A stretch of 64,000 bases of DNA from Paenibacillus amylolyticus (GTDB lineage Bacteria > Bacillota > Bacilli > Paenibacillales > Paenibacillaceae), in assembly GCF_001570725.1 (NCBI RefSeq), contig NZ_BCNV01000001.1:1364001-1428000 (forward strand). Direction: 5' to 3'. Below are positions 16,879-24,964 of the stretch, piece after piece (the stretch's first letter is position 1; each line of letters begins with the position of its first letter). The translations under genes were made by a program, and so were the position numbers. The notes under the pieces were generated by a model. That model was given only the letters and a program-made list of their open reading frames with translations, ran no database searches and was not told the origin of the DNA.

Positions 16879-18009
16879 ATGAATCCAAAGTTTAACCAGA
16901 TGTTCGAACAAGTTTCACTACCGACTGGCATTACACTGAAAAACCGTATCGTGCTCGCTCCGATGACTCATATGTCCTCAAATGCTGATGGTACTATTTC
17001 CGACGCTGAACTTGCTTATTATGCACGTCGCACCGGTGGTGCTGGCATGTCGATTACGGCTGTAGGGCATGTAACTGAGACTGGTATTGGTTTCCCGGCT
17101 CAGTTTGGTGTTTATGACGACCGCTTCATTCCTGGTCTGAAAAAACTGGCTGATACCATTAAACAACAGGGCTCTGTAGCCGTATTGCAAATTTTCCATG
17201 CGGGCCGTCTGACTCCGGAACAAGCTGTACCTGCGGGTCAAGTGGTTGCTCCTAGTGCAGTTGCGAGTGAGCGTCCAGGATCTCCTGAACCAAGAGAATT
17301 GACGGATGCTGAGATTACTTCCATTATCAAAGACTTTGGTGAAGCGACACGTCGTGCAATCGAAGCCGGATTTGATGGTGTTGAGATTCACGGTGCGAAC
17401 GGTTATCTGATCCAGCAATTCTTCTCCCCGCATTCCAACCGACGTGAAGATCGTTGGGGCGGAAGTGTAGAGAAACGTCTGACATTCCCGCTTGCTGTAG
17501 TGGACGAGATTCAGAAAGTTGTTGCCGAACATACGAAACTGCCGTTCATCATTGGCTATCGCTTCTCCCCGGAAGAACCGGAAACACCGGGACTCACGAT
17601 GGAAGAAACGTACCTGCTAGTGGATGCGCTGAAAGATAAAAACCTGGATTACCTTCATGTCTCTGTGAACGAGTTTTGGTCCAAACCAAGACGTGGCGAA
17701 GCAGATACGCGTTCAAGAATCGAATTTATTCTGGATCGTGTGAACGGCAAATTGCCTGTGATCGGGGTGGGTGCGATTCATACAGCTGCTGAGGCTGCTG
17801 AAGCGCTTCAAACAGGAGTACCATTGCTTGCAATTGGACGTGAGCTGATTATCGAACCGGATTGGGTTGAGAAAATCGAGAGTGGACGGGAAGAAGACAT
17901 CGAAACGATTCTGACCAAATCGGATCAGGAGCGCTTGGTTATCCCTGACGGATTGTGGAATGCAATTATCCACACACCGGGCTGGTTCCCTATGGCAGAA
18001 GATAAATAA
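16879..18009 (+). CDS. NADH-dependent flavin oxidoreductase (old yellow enzyme family)
   Basis: 376 residues, a TIM-barrel FMN enzyme of the Oye/NADH:flavin oxidoreductase family. It starts with NRIVLAPMTHMSSNADGTISD, contains the barrel motif GFDGVEIHGANGYLIQQFFSP, the NRREDRWGGS segment, and the C-terminal phosphate-binding strand IGVGAIHTAAEAAEAL with AIGRELIIEPDW. Family members reduce activated C=C bonds of enones, nitro compounds or similar electrophiles; the physiological substrate is unknown. AGGAGGG sets the start. It is followed by a terminator, then a DeoR regulator and an OsmC protein. The OYE/OsmC proximity fits electrophile or peroxide defence. Confidence 0.87.
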   Translation: MNPKFNQMFEQVSLPTGITLKNRIVLAPMTHMSSNADGTISDAELAYYARRTGGAGMSITAVGHVTETGIGFPAQFGVYDDRFIPGLKKLADTIKQQGSVAVLQIFHAGRLTPEQAVPAGQVVAPSAVASERPGSPEPRELTDAEITSIIKDFGEATRRAIEAGFDGVEIHGANGYLIQQFFSPHSNRREDRWGGSVEKRLTFPLAVVDEIQKVVAEHTKLPFIIGYRFSPEEPETPGLTMEETYLLVDALKDKNLDYLHVSVNEFWSKPRRGEADTRSRIEFILDRVNGKLPVIGVGAIHTAAEAAEALQTGVPLLAIGRELIIEPDWVEKIESGREEDIETILTKSDQERLVIPDGLWNAIIHTPGWFPMAEDK

Positions 18010-18030
18010 GATACACTTCAGAACTGGAAT

Positions 18031-18056
18031 GGAGGGGGCGAAAGCTCCCTCTTTTT
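18031..18056 (+). terminator. Rho-independent terminator
   Basis: GAGGGGGC-GAAA-GCTCCCTC, a tetraloop hairpin with one G-T pair, directly followed by TTTTT. Confidence 0.85.
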
Positions 18057-18146
18057 GCACGTGGACCAAATTCTCCTTGTGATCGCACTGTGGTATGATG
18101 GATGAACAGGATCAACTGGATAATCAACGGTTTGGAGTGAAGGAAT

Positions 18147-18914
18147 ATGCTCGTAGCTGAACGGTATGAGAAAATAGTGGAATGGGTGGATACGCAAGGC
18201 AGCATGCGTGTGACCGAACTTAGTGAGCGCTGCGGGGTGACGGAAGAGACGATTCGTCGTGATCTGGACAAGCTCGAACAGGCGGGCAGGCTCAGACGGT
18301 CCCATGGCGGGGCGGTCAGCGTGAAATACAAGGAAGAGTTACAGTCGGAGATTCCGTATCCGGAACGGGCTGTAGCCCATGCAGAAGAGAAGCGCAGAAT
18401 TGCAATCGAAGCGGTGAAAATGGTGGAATCCGGCGACCGGATCGCCCTGGATGCAAGTACAACGGCGTGGTATATGGCGGCAGGATTGCCGAACATCCCA
18501 CTGACGGTATTAACCAACTCGATTAAGGTCGCCGCAGAGCTGAGTAACAAGGAGCAGATTCGTGTGATTGCCACAGGTGGGCAACTGGCTTCGAAGTCAC
18601 TGTCTTTTGTAGGACCGCTGGCGGAACGTTCGCTGGATGCTTACCATGTGGATAAAGTGTTTCTGTCTTGTAAAGGTGTGCATCTGACCAAAGGTATCAG
18701 TGAATCCAATGAATTGCAGGCCTTGGTGAAGCAAAAGATGATCCATATTGCGGATGAGGTCATTTTACTTGCAGATTCCAGCAAGTTTAACATCCAGGCG
18801 TTTACCAGAGTCGCTGAGATGAGCAGTGTGGGAAAAGTGATTACAGATCAGGGTGTAGATGAAGAGCAGGTTAGCGCATTGATCGAACAAAATATTACGT
18901 GTATACGTGTGTAA
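18147..18914 (+). CDS. DeoR-family transcriptional regulator (paralogue 1)
   Basis: 255 residues. The N-terminal DeoR helix-turn-helix reads MRVTELSERCGVTEETIRRDLDKLEQAGRLRRSHGGAV. The C-terminal sugar-phosphate-binding (DeoRC) domain contains GDRIALDASTTAWYMA, LTVLTNSIKVAAEL, VIATGGQLASKSLSFVGPLAERSL and the closing ADSSKFNIQAFTRVAEM. It is strikingly similar over its whole length to the DeoR gene at 29123, which is attached to rhamnulokinase. It therefore probably recognises a similar operator and perhaps a related sugar phosphate, although its own neighbours (OYE, OsmC) are not sugar genes. The ATG start is preceded by GGAGTGAAGG. Confidence 0.88.
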   Translation: MLVAERYEKIVEWVDTQGSMRVTELSERCGVTEETIRRDLDKLEQAGRLRRSHGGAVSVKYKEELQSEIPYPERAVAHAEEKRRIAIEAVKMVESGDRIALDASTTAWYMAAGLPNIPLTVLTNSIKVAAELSNKEQIRVIATGGQLASKSLSFVGPLAERSLDAYHVDKVFLSCKGVHLTKGISESNELQALVKQKMIHIADEVILLADSSKFNIQAFTRVAEMSSVGKVITDQGVDEEQVSALIEQNITCIRV

Positions 18915-18934
18915 ATCAGAAAGGAATGAATGTC

Positions 18935-19393
18935 ATGAAACATCCTTTTCATCTGAAAGCGGTATGGAATGGTGGACGTAACAGTGAGGGAACCATTGAT
19001 GCAGGTGGATTAAAAACGGTCATATCGATTCCGCAGGAGATGGGCGGCCCCGGTACGGGAACCAACCCGGACGAGATGCTGTTGGGTGCAGCCTCGACCT
19101 GTTACCTGATCACGCTGGCAGCGATGCTGGAGCGTTCGGATATTACGCCGGATGAGTTGACGCTGGAGTCAGAAGCAACGGTAGATGTTACAAATAACGT
19201 GTTTACGTACGAACGGATCGTACATAGACCCCGGATCGTGCTCAGCGCAGATGCCTCTGAGGCGGATCTGACCAAAGCCGAGCGCTTGGCGCACAAGGCT
19301 GAATCATCCTGCATGATCTCCCGAGCGGTGGCAGGAAATGTCGAGATGCAGACACAGCCAGTCATTGTTACCACTGGAGCAAACGCAGTGTGA
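18935..19393 (+). CDS. OsmC family protein
   Basis: 152 residues of the OsmC/Ohr fold, thiol peroxidases that dimerise to form two active sites. NPDEMLLGAASTCYLITLAAMLER carries the first conserved cysteine, and KAESSCMISRAVAGNV carries the second, the expected pair. It lacks extra N-terminal elements, as is typical of the OsmC/YhfA branch. The start at ATG 18935 has AGAAAGGAA about 10 bases upstream. It begins about 20 bases after the DeoR stop, so it is probably co-transcribed. Organic hydroperoxide reduction is the family role; the true substrate is unknown. Confidence 0.85.
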   Translation: MKHPFHLKAVWNGGRNSEGTIDAGGLKTVISIPQEMGGPGTGTNPDEMLLGAASTCYLITLAAMLERSDITPDELTLESEATVDVTNNVFTYERIVHRPRIVLSADASEADLTKAERLAHKAESSCMISRAVAGNVEMQTQPVIVTTGANAV

Positions 19394-19451
19394 TATACTA
19401 AAGAATAGACGATTCAAGTCGTCATTTGTGCAAAATAAGGAGAAGTTCGGT

Positions 19452-20042
19452 ATGACCACACAGAAGAGCAAGACTAACCGCTGGGTACGTTTAACACGTG
19501 CGATGAAGCTGAATTTTCTCAAATTGTTACGTGCTCCCGGAGGTGCCCATAAAGTATCTACCGGATTTGCCATAGGGTTCGGACTGGAACTGATCGTGAT
19601 CTCGACCGCATCCCTGATATATCTCGTATTTTATCCCATTGTGCGACTGTCTGGAGGTTCGATGCCAGCAGCGATTGTTGGTAACGTGATTGGAAAACTT
19701 ACGTTTTTGCCTATCATTCTGATGCCGCTCGCGAAGCAGATTGGTTCCTGGATTCTGCCTGCTCACAGCATGGGACAGGGACTGGTACACGAGAGTGCAT
19801 TCATGGAGCTATTTCGTGGTAACTGGTCGGCGGTGAGTGAACTGTTGCTAGGAGGATTAGATATTCTGGCAGGTATGTCTGTGTTCGGTGTCATTCTGGG
19901 TGTGATTTCGTACTTTGTCGTGAAATTCTTCTACGTCAGAGCACTCAACCGGCGTTATGAACGCCGGCTGGAGAAACGCCGACAAGCGGATCTGGCGTCG
20001 GTATCGCCTCCGGTATTAATCAGGAAGCCATCACAATCATAA
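19452..20042 (+). CDS. DUF2062 membrane protein
   Basis: 196 residues. A basic N-terminus is followed by PGGAHKVSTGFAIGFGLELIV and GNVIGKLTFLPIILMPLAKQIG, the conserved hydrophobic pattern of DUF2062, with about three membrane segments and a basic Arg-rich C-terminal tail (RRYERRLEKRRQ). Function unknown. Start chosen at ATG 19452 because of AAGGAG 8 bases upstream. Its last 23 bases overlap the 3' end of the convergent AEC transporter gene. Confidence 0.75.
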   Translation: MTTQKSKTNRWVRLTRAMKLNFLKLLRAPGGAHKVSTGFAIGFGLELIVISTASLIYLVFYPIVRLSGGSMPAAIVGNVIGKLTFLPIILMPLAKQIGSWILPAHSMGQGLVHESAFMELFRGNWSAVSELLLGGLDILAGMSVFGVILGVISYFVVKFFYVRALNRRYERRLEKRRQADLASVSPPVLIRKPSQS

Positions 20043-20949
20043 TCGGCAGCATCAACATGGATGCAGCGGTAGTCCACAGGATGCAACGGGATACAAACTG
20101 CGGAGAAGCATTGAACTGTTCAGCCAAAATAACGGCGTTCACTGCGGTCGGCATCGATGCGAGGATCAGCAGCACACTGAACAACGTACCCTCGACCTGT
20201 AGCGCGGTCAGAATTAGCCAGGAGAGGATCGGTGCAGCTGCGAGACGGACTACAAGCCCGGTCCAGAAGGCTCGGCGTACATTGGGCAGCCAAGGCGCTG
20301 TAGCACCTTTTGGTCTGAGCATCTGTGCTCCCAGAATGGCAAGAACGACAGGAGAATAGCCCGCAGCCAGCATGGAAATCCCTCCATCAAGTGCGTCAGG
20401 CAGGCTCAGATTGGACGCGCGCAGCGCAATGGCGATACCAGCAGCATAGATGGATGGCATGCGGAAAACGGATAGAATCGCATCTTTCACCGTGAATTCG
20501 GATCTCGCGGCAAAAAAGATACCCACCGTATTGACAATGATCATCTGTCCAATGACGTAGACGGAAGCCTTGTCCAGTCCAAGCTGACCAAAGGCAAGCA
20601 GTACAAGCGGGAGCCCGTAATTCACGCAGTTCGTAAACGTGGAGACGAGGGTGAGACCCGCTTTTTCGCTTGCACCCAGACGGAAAACCCGGCTTAACAG
20701 CTCGGCGAGTGCCCAGAGGGCAATCAGATTAATAATGGAGAACCAGAACGTGCTGGTGACGTCTGTCCATGTAATCTCGGCATGCAGCAATGTATTGAAG
20801 ATGAGCGCAGGGCTCAAAATATAAAGGGAAAAGGTCGAGAGTGACCGGGTATCCCAATTCTTGAAGCGTTTTAACAGAATACCTCCGATCACGGGAAGTG
20901 ATATCGGCAGGAATACATGGTATAACGTGAGTAAAAATGAGTGAAGCAA
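20020..20949 (-). CDS. AEC-family (auxin efflux carrier/malate permease-like) transporter
   Basis: 309 residues with about ten hydrophobic segments arranged as two five-helix bundles. LPLVLLAFGQLGLDKASVYVIGQM and YAAGIAIALRASNLSLPDALDGGISMLAAGYSPVVLAILGAQML match the membrane-transport family PF03547. The C-terminal half ends SMPTAVNAVILAEQFN, also characteristic. Bacterial members export organic acids or similar metabolites; the substrate is unknown. It is tail-to-tail with, and overlaps, the DUF2062 gene by 23 bases, so no terminator can lie between them. Confidence 0.85.
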   Translation of the reverse strand: MLHSFLLTLYHVFLPISLPVIGGILLKRFKNWDTRSLSTFSLYILSPALIFNTLLHAEITWTDVTSTFWFSIINLIALWALAELLSRVFRLGASEKAGLTLVSTFTNCVNYGLPLVLLAFGQLGLDKASVYVIGQMIIVNTVGIFFAARSEFTVKDAILSVFRMPSIYAAGIAIALRASNLSLPDALDGGISMLAAGYSPVVLAILGAQMLRPKGATAPWLPNVRRAFWTGLVVRLAAAPILSWLILTALQVEGTLFSVLLILASMPTAVNAVILAEQFNASPQFVSRCILWTTAASMLMLPIMIVMAS

Positions 20950-21163
20950 TGCAGTTCAGTCCCTTCTGGATGAAAAACCTATCTTATCATAGCAGAAGGT
21001 GCACCTCATATGAATGGATTTCAGTATGATCGCTTGCATTCCACCCGTTGTTTAACCGATGATTTTACGGATGTGAAGCGACAGCGGATTGCTATTTTGA
21101 TATGGCAGATTTATTATAGAAGAGGTGCAACAAGATTACATACACATAGAGGAGGAAACTGTA

Positions 21164-22246
21164 ATGAGTGAATCAAAACGCTTGCTCGTACTTGCTGGCT
21201 CTTATGCCGAAACGGAAAATGAGGGCATTTATGCATATGAATTGAATGAGGATACAGGCAGCTTGTCCAAACTTGACGGCATCGCTGGTGTGAAAAACCC
21301 AACGTTTGTCAACGTGGATGCTGAGGGTAACAAACTGTATGCGATTGGTGAAACAGCGTCAGCTGAAGGCAATAAAATGTCTGAAGCTGTAGCTCTGAGC
21401 ATTGATCCTTCTACAGGAAAATTAACGTTGCTGAACCGGAATGACTCCATTTCAGCTCCACCATGTCATATCCAGCGTGATCCTTCCGGAAAATACTTGA
21501 TCCTCTCCAGCTACCACGGTGGTCTGGTAGGTCTGCAAGCCTTGACGGATAACGGTGAAGTAGGAGCGCTTCTGGACGAGAAGAAACATGAAGGCCAAGG
21601 TGCGCATCCTGAACGTCAGGACAAGCCACATGTGCACTCCGCATTCTTCAGCCCGGATGGCAAATACATGATGGTACAGGATCTGGGTGCGGATAAAATT
21701 GCGATCTATTCCATTGATGCAGACAAGAATGAACTTGTACTGCACAGTGAAACCAAAACGCATGCGGGAGCTGGCCCACGTCACTTGGCGTTCCACCCGA
21801 ATGGTCAATTCGCTTATGTGATCAACGAAGTGGATTCTTCCATTACTTCGTTCCAGTATGATGCAGCAGCGGGTACGTTGACTGAATTGTCTACCGTATC
21901 CACATTGCCTGATGGATATGATGGCAAAGAAAATACAACAGCGGAAATTACAGTTTCCAATGATGGACGTTATGTGTATGGTTCAAACCGTGGACATGAT
22001 AGCATCGTTGTATTTGCAGTAGATGCAGACAAAGGTCACCTGACACTGGTTGAGCATGTATCTGCAGAAGGTGAGCACCCGCGTCACTTTGCTCTGACAC
22101 CTAACGGCAAACTGTTGATCGCAGCTAACCGCGATACCAACAACATCGTGACATTCACAGTGGATCAGGAGAGCGGACGTCTGAAATACACTGGTCACAG
22201 CACAGGTGTATCCAAGCCGGTATGTGTGAAACCTGTATATCTGTGA
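21164..22246 (+). CDS. pgl: 6-phosphogluconolactonase (lactonase-family seven-bladed propeller)
   Basis: 360 residues. The family (YkgB/Pgl, PF10282) hydrolyses 6-phosphogluconolactone in the oxidative pentose phosphate pathway. Repeated propeller blades are visible, e.g. AGSYAETENEGIYAYELNEDTGSL, PSGKYLILSSYHGG, HVHSAFFSPDGKYMMVQDLGADKIAIYSID, GPRHLAFHPNGQFAYVINEVDSSI and EHPRHFALTPNGKLLIAANRDTNNIVTF. ATG 21164 has GGAGGAAA upstream; an ATG at 21125 does not. It lies ahead of hxlA-hxlB, so hexose/pentose phosphate interconversion genes are adjacent, though a terminator separates them. Confidence 0.88.
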   Translation: MSESKRLLVLAGSYAETENEGIYAYELNEDTGSLSKLDGIAGVKNPTFVNVDAEGNKLYAIGETASAEGNKMSEAVALSIDPSTGKLTLLNRNDSISAPPCHIQRDPSGKYLILSSYHGGLVGLQALTDNGEVGALLDEKKHEGQGAHPERQDKPHVHSAFFSPDGKYMMVQDLGADKIAIYSIDADKNELVLHSETKTHAGAGPRHLAFHPNGQFAYVINEVDSSITSFQYDAAAGTLTELSTVSTLPDGYDGKENTTAEITVSNDGRYVYGSNRGHDSIVVFAVDADKGHLTLVEHVSAEGEHPRHFALTPNGKLLIAANRDTNNIVTFTVDQESGRLKYTGHSTGVSKPVCVKPVYL

Positions 22247-22288
22247 TTCAATTTCATAATACCTTTTAGTGAGTTATGAAAATGATTC
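22245..22288. repeat. Small palindromic repeat, copy A
   Basis: Begins at the stop codon of the lactonase gene. The arms GATTCAATTTCATAA and TTATGAAAATGATTC pair, with TACCTTTTAGTGAG as the loop. A near-identical unit, with a slightly longer loop, follows the stop at 56076. There is no T tract, so it is not a simple terminator. Between here and hxlA, a terminator at 22337 and about 230 bases of promoter region follow. Confidence 0.65.
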
Positions 22289-22336
22289 CTGTAAAATGAA
22301 ATTTCGTAAAACCAGCGCTGCTGGGTTGGAAATGAG

Positions 22337-22366
22337 AAGGGCCCTGCCTATGTGGCGGGGTCTTTT
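22337..22366 (+). terminator. Rho-independent terminator after lactonase
   Basis: AAGGGCCCTGCC and GGCGGGGTCTTTT form a stem with G-T pairs and a loop of about 5 bases. Bases 22367-22599 contain no gene; they include a dyad AAGTA..CACTT / AAGTG..TACTT near 22426-22452 that could be an HxlR site. Confidence 0.7.
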
Positions 22367-22599
22367 ATATGGAACACCTAATGGGATGATTCACCTAACA
22401 ACGAATAATTTTCAATAGTATCGTGCAAGTAACTACCCCACTTCAAAGTGCGTACTTCCTGAATGGATAGTCAGGGTCTACAATGAGTGAGTAGCCAAAC
22501 AAACACTGCATGCATCTGAACAGACAAATTGGTGCAGGCTAAATATCTGATTATTATTTTTACAGAACGACTCATACTTGAACAACAAAGGAGAAATAA

Positions 22600-23235
22600 A
22601 TGATGAAATTGCAATTGGCACTCGACTTGGTAAACATCCCTGAAGGTATCGCACTAGTTAAAGAGGTTGAACAATATATTGATATCGTTGAGATTGGTAC
22701 ACCAATCGTTATTAATGAAGGTTTGCACGCGGTAAAAGCGATGAAAGAAGCATTCCCTAATCTGCAAGTTCTTGCAGACCTTAAAATCATGGACGCTGGT
22801 GGTTATGAAATCATGAAAGCAGCTGAAGCTGGTGCGGACCTGATCACTGTGCTTGGAGCAACCAATGACAGTACAATCAAAGGTGCAGTAGCAGAAGCGA
22901 AGAAACAAAACAAACAAGTTCTTGTGGACATGATCAATGTGCCTAACCTGGAACAACGTGCTCGTGAAATTGATGCGCTTGGCGTAGATTACATCTGTGT
23001 ACACACAGGTTATGACCTGCAAGCTGAAGGACAAAGCCCGTTCGAAGATCTGCAAACGATCAAAGCTGCTGTGAAAAATGCTAAAACGGCTGTCGCTGGT
23101 GGAATCAAGCTGGAAACATTGCCAGAAGTAATCAAAGCACAACCGGATCTGGTTATTGTAGGCGGCGGTATCACAGGACAAGCAGACAAAGCCGCAGTTG
23201 CAGCTGAAATGCAACGTCTCGTTAAACAAGGGTAA
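22600..23235 (+). CDS. hxlA: 3-hexulose-6-phosphate synthase
   Basis: 211 residues, of the orotidine-phosphate-decarboxylase superfamily (HPS/KGPDC). It condenses formaldehyde with ribulose 5-phosphate to give 3-hexulose 6-phosphate, the fixation step of the ribulose monophosphate pathway. The metal/catalytic motif ADLKIMDAGGYE (DxKxxD) is present, as are DMINVPNLEQRAREIDALGVDYICVHTGYD and the phosphate-binding VAGGIKLETLPEV / VVGGGIT. AAAGGAG lies just upstream of two adjacent ATG codons (22600 and 22603). It is followed after 4 bases by hxlB and then by the regulator hxlR, as in Bacillus subtilis. Confidence 0.95.
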   Translation: MMKLQLALDLVNIPEGIALVKEVEQYIDIVEIGTPIVINEGLHAVKAMKEAFPNLQVLADLKIMDAGGYEIMKAAEAGADLITVLGATNDSTIKGAVAEAKKQNKQVLVDMINVPNLEQRAREIDALGVDYICVHTGYDLQAEGQSPFEDLQTIKAAVKNAKTAVAGGIKLETLPEVIKAQPDLVIVGGGITGQADKAAVAAEMQRLVKQG

Positions 23236-23239
23236 GCAG

Positions 23240-23803
23240 ATGAGCAAAACACAGTACGCAGCTGACATCTTGAAGGAGCTGGAACGTACGCTAAGCCAGA
23301 TCGACGATGCAGAGATGCAAGCGATGGCTGAACACATTCTGGCTGCGGAACAGATTTTTGTGGCTGGAGCAGGTCGGTCAGGTCTTATGGGAAAGGCTTT
23401 TGCCATGAGATTGATGCAGATGGGGCTTCGTGTATATGTGGTGGGTGAGACTGTTACACCTGGGATCAGCTCGAAGGACTTTCTCTTGTTATGCTCAGGC
23501 TCAGGAGAAACAGGTAGCCTCGTAGCGATGGCTCAGAAAGCTAGTTCGGCAGGTGCGCCTGTCGGTCTGATTACGATCAAGCCAGAGTCCACGATAGGGC
23601 AATTGGCGACTACGGTAGTGCGCCTCCCGGCTTCAGCCAAAGAGGACACAGCAACTTCCGGAGCGGATGTAACCATTCAGCCGATGGGCTCGTTGTTCGA
23701 ACAGGGACTGTTGATTGGCATGGATGCACTCATCCTTACGATGATGGAAATGAAGGGAATGACCGGAGCGGATATGTTTGGCCGCCACGCGAACCTGGAA
23801 TAG
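23240..23803 (+). CDS. hxlB: 6-phospho-3-hexuloisomerase
   Basis: 187 residues with one SIS sugar-isomerase domain. It converts 3-hexulose 6-phosphate to fructose 6-phosphate, completing formaldehyde assimilation or detoxification. Motifs: VAGAGRSGLMGKAFAMRLMQMG, the phosphosugar-binding SGSGETGSL, and a C-terminal MEMKGMTGADMFGRHANLE ending typical of PHI enzymes. It starts 4 bases after the hxlA stop, so the two are translationally linked. A strong terminator follows. Confidence 0.95.
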   Translation: MSKTQYAADILKELERTLSQIDDAEMQAMAEHILAAEQIFVAGAGRSGLMGKAFAMRLMQMGLRVYVVGETVTPGISSKDFLLLCSGSGETGSLVAMAQKASSAGAPVGLITIKPESTIGQLATTVVRLPASAKEDTATSGADVTIQPMGSLFEQGLLIGMDALILTMMEMKGMTGADMFGRHANLE

Positions 23804-23815
23804 CGATTAGATGAA

Positions 23816-23858
23816 AGAAAGACCGGAATCCTTTGATTGCAAAGGGTTCTGGTCTTTT
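23816..23858 (+). terminator. Strong Rho-independent terminator of hxlAB
   Basis: Long stem GACCGGAATCCTTTG / CAAAGGGTTCTGGTC with an ATTG loop (two G-T pairs), flanked by AAGAAA and TTTTCT. It ends the hxlAB transcript and leaves hxlR separate. Confidence 0.9.
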
Positions 23859-24074
23859 CTGCGATGTAAAGTCATTCATCTGTATAGATTTTATTCGTGA
23901 TTTTCACTTAAACTTTGCATCCCGACCAGGCTGTAGTAGAATTAATAGATAGCTGTATCGAATGAATGTACTTATTACATCATGCATGGAGCGGAAAGCT
24001 TACCTCTTGTGAAGTGTCCCCGTGATATGCGTAATATACGCGATATAAGATTGAAGATGAGGGGGCTCGGAGCC

Positions 24075-24434
24075 ATGGCAGCCGAAGTCAAGGAACGGAT
24101 TAACCTGAAAGAAATCAACTGTGAGAAGGAATTGACCCTTGCGGTGATCGGTGGCAAATGGAAACTGATTATTTTGTGGCATTTGGGTCTGGAAGGCACC
24201 AAACGTTTCAGTGAGCTGAAACGCCTAATCCCTCATATTACCCAGAAGATGCTGACCAACCAGCTACGTGAGCTGGAGGAAGACAAGCTGATTGAGCGTA
24301 AAGTGTATGCAGAAGTCCCTCCACGGGTGGAATATACGTTGACAGATCACGGTCAGAGCCTGATGCCTGTCCTGCACGCAATGTATAACTGGGGTAAAAA
24401 TTACGGTGAAAATGTAATATGGAAAGAAAGCTAA
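24075..24434 (+). CDS. hxlR: HxlR-type winged-helix regulator, formaldehyde-responsive activator
   Basis: 119 residues with a winged helix of the HxlR/DUF24 family: [31 protein letters not shown] ... [19 protein letters not shown]. HxlR in Bacillus subtilis activates hxlAB when formaldehyde crosslinks a Cys and a Lys two residues apart near the N-terminus. Here the same CxK arrangement is seen as Cys16 and Lys18 (NCEKE). The start at ATG 24075 is supported by GAGGGGG and by the fold; the upstream frame has no support. The gene lies immediately after hxlAB in the same direction, but behind their terminator. Confidence 0.88.
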   Translation: MAAEVKERINLKEINCEKELTLAVIGGKWKLIILWHLGLEGTKRFSELKRLIPHITQKMLTNQLRELEEDKLIERKVYAEVPPRVEYTLTDHGQSLMPVLHAMYNWGKNYGENVIWKES

Positions 24435-24453
24435 ATAAGTAAGATATATAATG

Positions 24454-24496
24454 AACCGCCGGGTAAATGGATTTTTCCATTACCCGGCGGTTTTTT
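24454..24496 (+). terminator. Strong Rho-independent terminator of hxlR
   Basis: Perfect stem AACCGCCGGGTAA / TTACCCGGCGGTT followed by TTTTTT. Confidence 0.93.
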
Positions 24497-24528
24497 AGTC
24501 ACTTTTAAATTTTGGTCACATGAGCAAA

Positions 24529-24640
24529 AGTTTATACGAAACGTAGAGGACAGAAATAGCTTGAAGAAGCGAAGCTAAAAGATTTCTGAAAGAAAGCTAC
24601 ATTGCAAGCATATACTGGCCTTTATCCTAGTTACCCTTTT
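24529..24640 (+). repeat. Dispersed structured repeat, copy 3 (left half only)
   Basis: Matches the left half of the element: ACGTAGAGGACAGAA, then TGAAGAAGCGAAGC, TTTCTGAAAGAAAGCTACAT and GCATA. It ends near CTTTATC, where the central hairpin should begin. It runs directly into the full copy at 24641, so one copy has been truncated by, or recombined with, the next. Confidence 0.75.
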
Positions 24641-24870
24641 ATATAGATGGAACTAAACATTCACACGAGAACGTAGAGGACAGAAAGAACCTGAAGAAGC
24701 GGAGCTAAAAGCTTTCTGAAAGAAAGCTACATCGGAAGCATACGCCTCGCCTTTATCACCGGATTTTCACCTTTGAAAAAGGGAATCAAAAAATCTGGGG
24801 ATAACAGCGATCGGAAGGTTGTTCTGTCATCGGAGTGGTAAGTGTGAATAATCTTTAGTCCAATCTATAC
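24641..24870 (+). repeat. Dispersed structured repeat, copy 4 (full length)
   Basis: Terminal inverted repeats ATATAGATGGAACTAAAC and TTTAGTCCAATCTATA. At the inner end, TTCACAC faces GTGTGAA, whereas copies 1 and 5 have GTGTAAA on the right. Both arms have therefore changed together relative to the other copies. The central hairpin reads CACCGGATTTT / AAAATCTGGGG. With copy 3 it fills most of the 530-base gap between hxlR and pepF; 24871-24964 is the pepF leader. Confidence 0.8.
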
Positions 24871-24964
24871 TCCCCTGAACCATTTTAGTAGATGTCATGT
24901 ATATATAAGCGGAATATGATACGATGAGAGATATTGGAAAATGCAAGGAGGATGACAACTAAAG

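Noticed and set aside
22654..23406. 250-codon minus-strand open frame
   Set aside because: Antisense to hxlA/hxlB, with Phe/Cys-rich shadow composition.
24529..24870. Insertion sequence
   Set aside because: The elements have no coding capacity; no transposase or clear target duplication is visible.
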